Assembly: GCA_902797065.1 (NCBI GenBank)
Contig: CADBRK010000255.1
Location: 1-11,602, forward strand
Direction: 5' to 3'
DNA from: an uncultured Ruminococcus sp.
Lineage (GTDB): Bacteria; Bacillota; Clostridia; Oscillospirales; Acutalibacteraceae
DNA: 11,602 nt
The notes beneath the pieces were generated by a model. That model saw only the letters and a program-made list of their open reading frames with translations. It did no database searches and was not told where the DNA came from. How positions within the stretch are numbered: the first letter of the stretch is position 1; the number at the start of each line of letters is the position of its first letter. The translations under genes were made by a program, and so were the position numbers. Positions 5,939-11,602 of this stretch are shown in pieces.

Positions 5939-7297
5939 ATGATAAATACAAACGACATTCTTGAGACCATTAATATGATCGAGAACGAGAATTTCGATGT
6001 GAGAACTATCACTATGGGGCTCTCTCTTCTTGACTGCATAGATGATGATATTGATAAAGCGTGCGATAAGATCTATGATAAAATATGCAGATACGCAAAA
6101 GACCTTGTCAAAACAGGCGAGGATATAAGCATTGATTACGGTATTCCGATAATTCACAAGCGCATCAGCGTAACGCCGATAGCTATGATAGCGTCTGCAT
6201 GTCAGGCGAAAAAAACGGTGCGTTTCGCTAAAACTCTCGATCGTGCCGCAAAAGAAGTAGGAGTAAATTTCCTCGGAGGATATTCCGCACTTTGTCATAA
6301 AGGTTTTTCCGCCGGCGACTATGCCCTTATCGAGAGTATTCCCGAGGCTCTCAGCGTAACCGACAGAGTATGTTCCTCGGTAAATATAGGTTCGACAAAA
6401 GCGGGTATCAACATGGACGCCGTTGCAAAAATGGGCAGGATCATCAGACAAACTGCCGAGATGACAGCCGACAGGGATTGTATCGGCGCGGCTAAGCTTG
6501 TTGTATTCTGCAACGCACCCGAGGATAATCCTTTCATGGCGGGCGCATTCCACGGAACGGGCGAACCCGAGTGTGTTATAAATGTCGGCGTTTCGGGACC
6601 GGGCGTTGTCAGAGCGGCTCTTGCAAAGGCTCCCGACTGCGATATTACGGGCGTTGCCGATATTGTCAAGAAAACTGCGTTCAAAATTACAAGAGTCGGT
6701 CAGCTTGTTGCACAGGAAGCCGCAAAGAGATTGTGCGTGCCGTTCGGCATTGTCGATCTCTCGCTTGCGCCTACTCCCGCAATAGGCGACTCCGTTGCGC
6801 ATATACTTGAAGAAATGGGGCTTGAAACATGCGGCGCTCACGGCACAACGGCGTGCCTTGCGCTTCTCAATGACGCTGTCAAGAAGGGCGGCGTTATGGC
6901 AAGTTCGCACGTAGGCGGTCTTTCGGGCGCATTTATCCCCGTGACGGAAGACGCAGGCATGATAGCCGCAGCGGAAAAGGGCTGCCTTACGCTTACAAAG
7001 CTTGAAGCGATGACTTCCGTATGTTCGGTAGGTCTTGATATGATAAATATCCCCGGTGATACTTCTGCCGAGATCATCTCCGGTATCATCGCAGACGAAG
7101 CTGCCATCGGCATGATAAATTCAAAGACAACCGCTGTAAGACTTATCCCTGCAATAGGCAAGAAGGCAGGCGATACTCTCAATTTCGGCGGACTGCTCGG
7201 CGGCGGTCCGGTTATGGAGGTAAACACGGCTTCACCTGCACGATTCATCAACAGGGGAGGACGTATCCCTGCGCCTATACAGAGTCTGAAAAACTAA
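5939..7297 (+). CDS. PFL-like protein, UPF0210 (DUF711) family
   Basis: 452 residues, the normal length of the family. Characteristic stretches are GGYSALCHKG (113-122), SSVNIGSTKAGINMDAV (146-162), HGTGEPECVINVGVSGPGVV (205-224), GAHGTTACLALLNDAV (299-314), SSHVGGLSGAFIPV (322-335) and the C-terminal RGGRIPAPIQSLKN. The family is named after a pyruvate formate-lyase-like fold, but I see no glycyl-radical motif and no adjacent activase, so it should not be called a formate lyase. No signal peptide or membrane helix; cytoplasmic. GAGAGGA lies 8 bases upstream of the ATG. It is co-transcribed with the ACT protein 18 bases before it. The true reaction is unknown; the many Gly-rich and His-containing motifs suggest an enzyme (inference). 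Confidence 0.95.
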   Translation: MINTNDILETINMIENENFDVRTITMGLSLLDCIDDDIDKACDKIYDKICRYAKDLVKTGEDISIDYGIPIIHKRISVTPIAMIASACQAKKTVRFAKTLDRAAKEVGVNFLGGYSALCHKGFSAGDYALIESIPEALSVTDRVCSSVNIGSTKAGINMDAVAKMGRIIRQTAEMTADRDCIGAAKLVVFCNAPEDNPFMAGAFHGTGEPECVINVGVSGPGVVRAALAKAPDCDITGVADIVKKTAFKITRVGQLVAQEAAKRLCVPFGIVDLSLAPTPAIGDSVAHILEEMGLETCGAHGTTACLALLNDAVKKGGVMASSHVGGLSGAFIPVTEDAGMIAAAEKGCLTLTKLEAMTSVCSVGLDMINIPGDTSAEIISGIIADEAAIGMINSKTTAVRLIPAIGKKAGDTLNFGGLLGGGPVMEVNTASPARFINRGGRIPAPIQSLKN

Positions 7298-7317
7298 ATA
7301 ACGATCGCAAGACCGAT

Positions 7318-7349
7318 TCCCCGAAAGTACCCCCCCGTGCTTTTGGGGA
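7318..7349 (+). other. GC-rich hairpin with C7 loop after UPF0210, unresolved role
   Basis: A 10-pair stem (7318-7327 with 7340-7349, one G-U) encloses a 12-base loop with seven consecutive C. It lies 20 bases after the UPF0210 stop and about 73 bases before the first ATPase gene. The downstream bases are TAAAATCC rather than a T-run, so it is not a convincing intrinsic terminator; it could be an mRNA 3'-end stabiliser or a leader element. I found no convincing promoter in 7350-7422, so the ATPase operon may partly depend on read-through. Confidence 0.5.
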
Positions 7350-7422
7350 TAAAATCCATATTAAGAAATATCGTATACAGTACGGTTTTTGTATAACAAC
7401 TATTCAAGGGAGGCGAAAACAG

Positions 7423-7734
7423 ATGGACGATTTGATTATCAAAATTTTGCAGATGGACGAAACTGCCCGAAAAATGGACGAAGAAGCCCAGGCGGAAAAA
7501 ATTGCTTCACGTGAAGAAGTAAAGAAAAAGCGCCAGGAAGTATATGACGAGTATCTCGAAAGCGCAAAGGCTCACGTGGAGCAGTATAAAATATCCGCCG
7601 CAGAACAGAGCGAAAAGGAATGGGAAGCCACAAAGAAACATTACGATTCCGTTTCGCAGCAGCTGGAAAAGACTTTTAATAAAAACAAGGAGAAATGGGT
7701 CGATGAAATTGTCAGTGCAGTTCTCAAACGATAA
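7423..7734 (+). CDS. V/A-type ATPase peripheral-stalk subunit G/H-like coiled-coil protein
   Basis: 103 residues, highly charged, Lys/Glu-rich and almost without Gly or Pro, predicting one long helix or coiled coil (about 8-90) ending in WVDEIVSAVLKR. Its size, composition and position as first gene of the operon fit the small stalk subunit (AhaH in archaea, NtpF in Enterococcus) that pairs with subunit E to form the peripheral stalk holding the catalytic head against rotation. Sequence identity in this family is low, so the call rests on context more than motifs. AAGGGAGG lies 9 bases before the ATG. The next gene, subunit C, begins 26 bases after the stop. Alternative: an unrelated coiled-coil assembly factor. 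Confidence 0.72.
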   Translation: MDDLIIKILQMDETARKMDEEAQAEKIASREEVKKKRQEVYDEYLESAKAHVEQYKISAAEQSEKEWEATKKHYDSVSQQLEKTFNKNKEKWVDEIVSAVLKR

Positions 7735-7749
7735 CCGTTTCGGAAACGG
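7735..7749 (+). other. Small hairpin overlapping the ribosome binding site of subunit C
   Basis: CCGTTT (7735-7740) pairs perfectly with AAACGG (7744-7749) around a CGG loop, starting directly after the stop codon of the stalk gene. The last two bases of the stem are the first two of the GGAGG ribosome site (7748-7752) of subunit C, so the stem could partly mask it. At six pairs with a three-base loop it is only modestly stable. Confidence 0.5.
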
Positions 7750-7760
7750 AGGCGGCAAAA

Positions 7761-8798
7761 ATGGGTTCGTCAAAATCTTCTAATGCGGTTCTTGCCAAAA
7801 CGCTTGCAAAATACGGAAAGCGTCTGACGGATAAGGACTATGCGAGCCTGCTCTCCTGCAAAAGCGTATCCGAGGTTGTAACATACCTGAAAAACAACAC
7901 AAGCTACAAAGAGATCCTCAAAAAGGTCAACGAGCGTGAGGTACACAGAGGACGGCTCGAACTTATACTCAGGCAGAAGCTTGCCGAGGATTTTTCGTCG
8001 CTGTGTATTTATGCGAAGGGTTCAAGCGAGCGTTTCTCCGAGTTTGTACTCAGGCAAAGCGAGATCGAGCAGATCGTGCATTACCTCACGACGATCACAT
8101 CTCACCATAAATCCGACACAGCCTTTGTTTTTCCGCAGTATTTTCTCGGTATGACGTCGATAGATTTCCTCAGGCTTGCTCAGGCAAAAACGTACGACGA
8201 ATTGTTTGACGTACTTGGCCTGTCGCATTACGGCAGCGTTCTTGCGCCGTACCGCCCTGCCAAGGGCGAGGTGCTGAATATCGCAAAGGTAGAAAATGTC
8301 CTTTACCGATACAGTTATCGTATTCTTTATGACGATATAGAAAAATACTTTGCGGGCAAAGAAAAAAAGGCTCTGCTTGCAATGTTCGATTCTATCATGG
8401 ATTACATGAACTTTGTCAGGATATACAGATTGAAGCGGTACTACAAAGCGCCTTACGATACTGCCAAGGACTATGCTTTTCCGTACGGTTCTATCCCCGA
8501 AAAGGCGAGGGAGAAAATGTTCAATGCGCAGACGGGCGACGAGGTGTTTTCAGCAGTTGAGGGGACAGCTTTCGGACGAGAGCTTAAAAAGCTCGATTAT
8601 GTCTACGCAGGACAGATAGATAATTTAGGCTTGTACAGGGTCACAAGGAAAAATATTCATTTTTCGACGTACCCGCTTGTGGTTATGATGTCGTACTACT
8701 TCGTTATGAAAACAGAGTACGACAACATCGTAAGTATCATAGAGGGCGTGCGTTATAATGTTGATTCTGACAAAATAAAAAAGATTGTCATTATTTGA
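7761..8798 (+). CDS. ntpC: V/A-type ATPase subunit C
   Basis: 345 residues, within the usual range of the V-ATPase C/AC39 (d-like) family. The N-terminus, NAVLAKTLAKYGKRLTDKDY, and KSVSEVVTYLKNN followed by REVHRGRLELIL, are typical; the protein is helical and soluble, with the later stretches FDSIMDYMNFVRIYRLKRYY and YPLVVMMSYYFVMKTEYDNI near the C-terminus, where family members end with an interacting helix. Subunit C forms the funnel that seats the central shaft (D/F) on the membrane ring of K subunits. One copy is needed per complex. GGAGG is 8 bases before the ATG, partly within a small hairpin. The stop at 8798 precedes the subunit I start by 16 bases. Confidence 0.93.
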   Translation: MGSSKSSNAVLAKTLAKYGKRLTDKDYASLLSCKSVSEVVTYLKNNTSYKEILKKVNEREVHRGRLELILRQKLAEDFSSLCIYAKGSSERFSEFVLRQSEIEQIVHYLTTITSHHKSDTAFVFPQYFLGMTSIDFLRLAQAKTYDELFDVLGLSHYGSVLAPYRPAKGEVLNIAKVENVLYRYSYRILYDDIEKYFAGKEKKALLAMFDSIMDYMNFVRIYRLKRYYKAPYDTAKDYAFPYGSIPEKAREKMFNAQTGDEVFSAVEGTAFGRELKKLDYVYAGQIDNLGLYRVTRKNIHFSTYPLVVMMSYYFVMKTEYDNIVSIIEGVRYNVDSDKIKKIVII

Positions 8799-8800
8799 AA

Positions 8801-8810
8801 AAGGGGTGAT
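8801..8810 (+). promoter_or_regulatory. Ribosome binding site that places the subunit I start at TTG 8815
   Basis: AAGGGGTGAT resembles the anti-16S consensus AAGGAGGTGAT and ends 4 bases before TTG 8815. The in-frame TTG at 8785 has no such site and would overlap subunit C by 14 bases; GTG 8806 lies within the site itself. Confidence 0.75.
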
Positions 8811-8814
8811 AGTA

Positions 8815-10743
8815 TTGGCAATAGAAAAAATCAAATGTCTGAGGATAATCGGCACGGCAGAAAAGCTCAGCGAGACAGCCGAACTGCTGGTAGAGTCGGA
8901 ATGCTTTCAGCCCGATGACCCGATGAGCTTCCATTCGGACATAAAAATGTTTATTCCCGTACAGATACAGAATACTTATGGGGATATATCCGAAAGGTTC
9001 TACAGTGTTCTTGATTCCGAGAATATCAGCCGCAGTCTGACTGCCGTTCCCAAAGATGGGCTGAATGATGATATTGCCCGTGATATAGTTACGCTGACCG
9101 ATACTTTGCAGGATTTTTCCGACAGAAAGTATAAGCTTTCTGCCGAGATAGAAAAGTGTAAGCATACTATCGAACAGATAAGCCACTTCACCGGACTTGA
9201 TTTTCCTATGGAAAAGATCAACGAGTGCAAGTACATCAAAGCCAATTTCGGCAAGCTTCCGAAAGAAAGCTTTGACAGAATGCAGCATTACAGCGATAAT
9301 CCGTTTGTGATGTTCTTTCCTACGACGCATGACGACAACTACTATTGGGGTCTGTATCTTGCGCCTATCTCCGACAGCGACGACGTTGACAGAATATTCT
9401 CCAGCTTGTATTTCGAGAGCAGCGGCGTGCTTGATCTGAACGGTACGCCCGAAGAATACTGCGAGGAGCAGAAGCAGCGGCTGCCGAAGCTTGAAGAGGA
9501 GCTTGACGCATTAAACGAAGACTTCACGAAGTATCTTGAAAAGAACCGCGATAAGATAGACCTTTATCACAGCTATTTTACCGATATTGAGAGAAAGCAG
9601 TTATTGCTGTCTAAGGCAGTTACCTACAAAAAGAGCTTTGTAATGGTAGGCTGGGTAACAGAAGATAAGGCAGACGAGCTTTGCAAAAAACTCAAGCAGA
9701 TAGATACTGTCGAATGTATGCTTACCAGCGGCAAGAGCGAACTTAAACACTCTCCGCCCGTAAAGCTGAAGAACAACTTCTTTACAAGAGGCTATGAGTA
9801 CTATACCGAGATGTACGGACTCCCGAGGTACGGCGAGTTTGACCCGACTTCTTTCGTGGCGATAACATATACTCTGCTTTTCGGAATAATGTTCGGCGAC
9901 GTCGGTCACGGACTTGTTGTAATGCTGTTTGGTATTCTTATGAAAAAGAAGAAGAACCCGCTCGGCGGAATCCTTATCCCGTGCGGAATATCGGGCGCGG
10001 TATTCGGACTTATTTACGGTTCGGTGTTCGGATTTGAACATCTGCTCGATCCCCTGTACAGCAAGCTTTTCGGCTGGGAAGAAAAACCGATAAGCGTAAT
10101 GGAGCCGGCAACGATCAACACGATAATATATCTTGCCATAGGAATAGGCATGGCGCTCGTAACGGTGGCTATGATACTCAATATTGTGATCTCGCTGAAA
10201 AAGCGTGATATTGAAAACGGCGTTTTCGGAAACAACGGTGTGTGCGGACTTATGTTCTATGTTTCGGTTGTTGCGGCGGTAGTCGGAAGTATCATTTTCG
10301 ATGTAAGTATTGCAACACCTGCGTATATCATATGTCTTATTGCAATGCCGCTTGCGATAATCTTCCTCAAAGAACCTTTGGGCAGGCTTTGCGAGGGCAA
10401 AAAGAACTGGCAGCCCGAGAGCTGGGGAGGCTACTGCATACAGAACTTCTTTGAATTGTTCGAGGTGCTTCTCAGCTATGTGACAAACACGATGTCATTC
10501 CTCAGAGTAGGCGCGTTTGTGCTTGTTCACGCAGGTATGATGGAGGTTGTGTTCACACTCGCAAACATGGCGAGCGGCGTCGGGTATATTGCGATACTTG
10601 TTATCGGCAATATATTTGTAATGGGTCTTGAAGCGCTGCTTGTATGCATACAGGTGCTCAGACTCGAATTCTACGAGATGTTCGGCAGATTTTACAGCGG
10701 TGACGGCAGAGAGTTCAAGCCCGTTACATCGCTTTCTGAATAA
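8815..10743 (+). CDS. ntpI: V/A-type ATPase subunit I (membrane stator, a-subunit homologue)
   Basis: 642 residues from the TTG start, beginning MAIEKIKCLRIIG as is usual in the family. The N-terminal half (1-320) is cytoplasmic with helical coiled-coil arms (about 85-125 and 215-265) and a GWV motif at 279-281; it holds the peripheral stalks. The C-terminal half starts with GLPRYGEFDPTSFVAITY and has about eight membrane helices (about 345-620). SFLRVGAFVLVHAG at 561-574 contains Arg564, matching the essential Arg of Vph1 that releases ions from the rotor carboxylate, and a second conserved Arg is at 616 in CIQVLRLEFYEMF. Together with K it forms the ion path. The gene is in one operon with C (16 bases before) and K (35 bases after). 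TTG initiation could lower the yield of this single-copy subunit. Confidence 0.95.
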   Translation: MAIEKIKCLRIIGTAEKLSETAELLVESECFQPDDPMSFHSDIKMFIPVQIQNTYGDISERFYSVLDSENISRSLTAVPKDGLNDDIARDIVTLTDTLQDFSDRKYKLSAEIEKCKHTIEQISHFTGLDFPMEKINECKYIKANFGKLPKESFDRMQHYSDNPFVMFFPTTHDDNYYWGLYLAPISDSDDVDRIFSSLYFESSGVLDLNGTPEEYCEEQKQRLPKLEEELDALNEDFTKYLEKNRDKIDLYHSYFTDIERKQLLLSKAVTYKKSFVMVGWVTEDKADELCKKLKQIDTVECMLTSGKSELKHSPPVKLKNNFFTRGYEYYTEMYGLPRYGEFDPTSFVAITYTLLFGIMFGDVGHGLVVMLFGILMKKKKNPLGGILIPCGISGAVFGLIYGSVFGFEHLLDPLYSKLFGWEEKPISVMEPATINTIIYLAIGIGMALVTVAMILNIVISLKKRDIENGVFGNNGVCGLMFYVSVVAAVVGSIIFDVSIATPAYIICLIAMPLAIIFLKEPLGRLCEGKKNWQPESWGGYCIQNFFELFEVLLSYVTNTMSFLRVGAFVLVHAGMMEVVFTLANMASGVGYIAILVIGNIFVMGLEALLVCIQVLRLEFYEMFGRFYSGDGREFKPVTSLSE

Positions 10744-10778
10744 AATAATAATTGTCAAAATAATTGGAGGTTTTTATT

Positions 10779-11204
10779 ATGGAATACATTTTTCTTTCTA
10801 TCCCGGTAATTTTCGGTGTTCTTTCGGTTTATCTTGCAAACAGAGCGGTACAGAGAGGCTGCAGGAGAAAAAAGGCAGTATATATGCAGATAGCTTCTTT
10901 CTGCGCAGTATTTATAGCATGCTTCCTTTGCCCGATGATCGCAAGCGCTGCAGGTGATACGGAGGCGGCAACAGAGGCTGCCGCAGGCGCAGTCGGTATG
11001 GGTTATCTTGCTGCGGCTATCGCAACGGGTCTTTCGTGTATCGGCGGCGGTGTTGCCGTTGCTTATGCTGCTCCTGCTGCTATCGGCGCTACAAGCGAAG
11101 ACAGCAAGAACTTTGGTAAGTCGCTTATTTTCGTTGCTCTCGGTGAAGGTGTTGCGCTTTACGGAATGCTCGTATCTATCCTTATCCTCTCCAAGCTCGG
11201 CTGA
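10779..11204 (+). CDS. ntpK: V/A-type ATPase subunit K (rotor ring proteolipid)
   Basis: 141 residues with four hydrophobic segments: about 3-20, 36-57, 72-101 and 114-138. Only the last two form a recognisable c-type hairpin, LSCIGGGVAVAYAAPAA in one helix and FVALGEGVALYG in the other, with Glu123 as the ion-carrying carboxylate. The first pair is not a duplicate of this hairpin: it lacks the Gly-rich pattern and the carboxylate, ends in PMIASAAG and is joined by an Ala/Glu-rich stretch. I recall the same layout in other clostridial K subunits. Compared with Enterococcus NtpK, the helix Gln of the GIAQG motif and the Thr after the Glu are both Gly here, so the known sodium ligands are not all present; proton coupling is possible but unproven. 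TTGGAGG is 8 bases before the ATG at 10779; upstream TTG 10764 lies in that site. Confidence 0.93.
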   Translation: MEYIFLSIPVIFGVLSVYLANRAVQRGCRRKKAVYMQIASFCAVFIACFLCPMIASAAGDTEAATEAAAGAVGMGYLAAAIATGLSCIGGGVAVAYAAPAAIGATSEDSKNFGKSLIFVALGEGVALYGMLVSILILSKLG

Positions 11205-11230
11205 TAAGCTCAGACAGGGAGTGAAACGGT

Positions 11231-11542
11231 ATGAAATTTTTCTTGATAAGCGATAACGTGGATACGCTTATGGGTATGCGTTTGTCCGGCATTGACGGAG
11301 TTGTAATACATACCGAAGCCGAGGTAAAAGAAACACTCAAAGAAACCATGCAGCGCAGCGACGTTGCGGTGGTTCTGATGACGGCGACGCTTGTCAATCT
11401 TTGCCCGGAGCTTATTATGGACTATAAACTTCATTCAAGACAGCCGCTGATAGTCGAGATACCCGACCGGCACGGAAACGGCCGTACAAGCGAATCTATT
11501 ACAAAGTATGTTCACGACGCTATCGGAATAAAGATTGACTGA
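11231..11542 (+). CDS. ntpG: V/A-type ATPase subunit F
   Basis: 103 residues, the usual length of subunit F. The N-terminus MKFFLISDNVDTLMGMRLSG matches the family start (a strand followed by a Gly turn in a Rossmann-like fold), then a central hydrophobic strand VAVVLMTATL and a strand-turn QPLIVEIPDRHG that is highly typical, ending with a C-terminal helix (ESITKYVHDAIGIKID) that contacts subunit D. F and D form the central shaft turning inside the A3B3 head. GGGAG is 9 bases before the ATG. The gap to K is 26 bases and to the next gene 16 bases, consistent with one operon. In Enterococcus this subunit is named NtpG, hence the symbol. Confidence 0.94.
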   Translation: MKFFLISDNVDTLMGMRLSGIDGVVIHTEAEVKETLKETMQRSDVAVVLMTATLVNLCPELIMDYKLHSRQPLIVEIPDRHGNGRTSESITKYVHDAIGIKID

Positions 11543-11558
11543 CGGGAGGCGTATATCT

Positions 11559-11602
11559 ATGATAGATGCTAACAGTAAAACAAACAGCTTTTTGCAGGCG
11601 AT
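11559..11602 (+). CDS. Start of the next ATPase gene, probably subunit E (cut by window end)
   Basis: ATG 11559 is preceded by GGGAGG ending 9 bases upstream and begins 16 bases after the stop of subunit F. Only 14 complete codons are visible: MIDANSKTNSFLQA. The operon order (after C, I, K, F) and a short polar start leading to KTNSFLQA suggest the peripheral-stalk subunit E rather than the catalytic A subunit, whose start usually carries a distinct GPVV-type strand. This is too short to be sure. Confidence 0.55.
   Translation, partial: MIDANSKTNSFLQA

Noticed and set aside
5576..6910. Long 444-codon open frame on the minus strand
   Set aside because: It lies antisense to the well-recognised UPF0237 and UPF0210 genes, has a Cys/His/Tyr/Arg-rich composition typical of a shadow frame, and no recognisable domain.
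7226..7297. Glycyl-radical motif at the C-terminus of the UPF0210 protein
   Set aside because: RGGRIPAPIQSLKN has Gly residues after Arg but not the RVxGY-type radical motif, and there is no radical-SAM activase nearby.
7374..7397. Promoter directly before the ATPase operon
   Set aside because: TATACA (7374-7379) and TATAAC (7392-7397) look like -10 boxes but the bases 17 upstream (AAAATC, TATCGT) are poor -35 boxes. Not listed as a feature.
8791..9330. 179-codon minus-strand frame within subunit I
   Set aside because: Antisense to a clear subunit I coding region, with no domain and no convincing ribosome site.
1..11602. Hidden defence system, CRISPR array, transposon or phage segment
   Set aside because: No spaced direct repeats, no terminal inverted repeats, no transposase, integrase, Cas, toxin-antitoxin or nuclease-like proteins are seen on either strand; all sizeable frames are explained by housekeeping or conserved genes.

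Overview
The window looks like chromosomal DNA of an anaerobic Firmicute, most likely a Ruminococcus-like member of the Oscillospiraceae. The reasons are a dockerin-bearing extracellular protein with BspA-type leucine-rich repeats, the order and style of a clostridial V/A-type ATPase operon, the UPF0237/UPF0210 gene pair common in Firmicutes, strong Shine-Dalgarno sites, and moderate GC (judged by eye, not computed). The genus is an inference. I see no insertion sequence, phage gene, CRISPR array, tRNA or rRNA, and no sign that the region is an island.

Layout. (1) 1-1293, plus strand: the 3' part of a secreted protein with a Thr/Asp-rich linker, six 23-residue leucine-rich repeats, a second linker and a C-terminal type I dockerin. 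A hairpin at 1305-1342 separates it from the convergent minus-strand block. (2) 1346-4075, minus strand, transcribed in the order prfB (release factor 2) - nrdR - a two-helix membrane protein with a DUF5104-like exterior. prfB has a near-consensus promoter. nrdR and the membrane gene are 4 bases apart and form a unit. A strong hairpin and a possible weak promoter lie between prfB and nrdR. (3) 4076-4374: a 299-base divergent intergenic region with one promoter facing each way and nothing else I can support. (4) 4375-5442, plus strand: a membrane protein with a RING-like zinc finger, a zinc ribbon and a DUF2628-like region, followed by a good terminator. (5) 5651-7297: a two-gene operon, an ACT-domain protein (UPF0237) and a PFL-like protein (UPF0210), behind a good promoter that contains a perfect inverted repeat. 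(6) 7423-11602 (running off the end): a V/A-type ATPase operon in the order G/H-like stalk subunit, C, I, K, F, then the first 14 codons of a gene that is probably subunit E. The catalytic A and B subunits and D are presumably beyond the window.

How the genes work together. The ATPase genes encode one machine: subunit I (stator, with the essential Arg helix) and K (rotor ring) make the membrane ion path, C links the central shaft to the ring, F belongs to the shaft, and the G/H-like coiled coil with E makes the peripheral stalk. The prfB-nrdR block is housekeeping (translation termination and dNTP-synthesis control). The ACT/UPF0210 pair is a conserved unit of unknown function.

I did not find a clear new biological system. 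The most useful leads are the RING/zinc-ribbon/DUF2628 membrane protein, the unusual N-terminal half of the K subunit, the inverted repeat inside the UPF0237 promoter, the LRR-dockerin protein with an odd second calcium loop, and the small hairpin that overlaps the ribosome binding site of subunit C.
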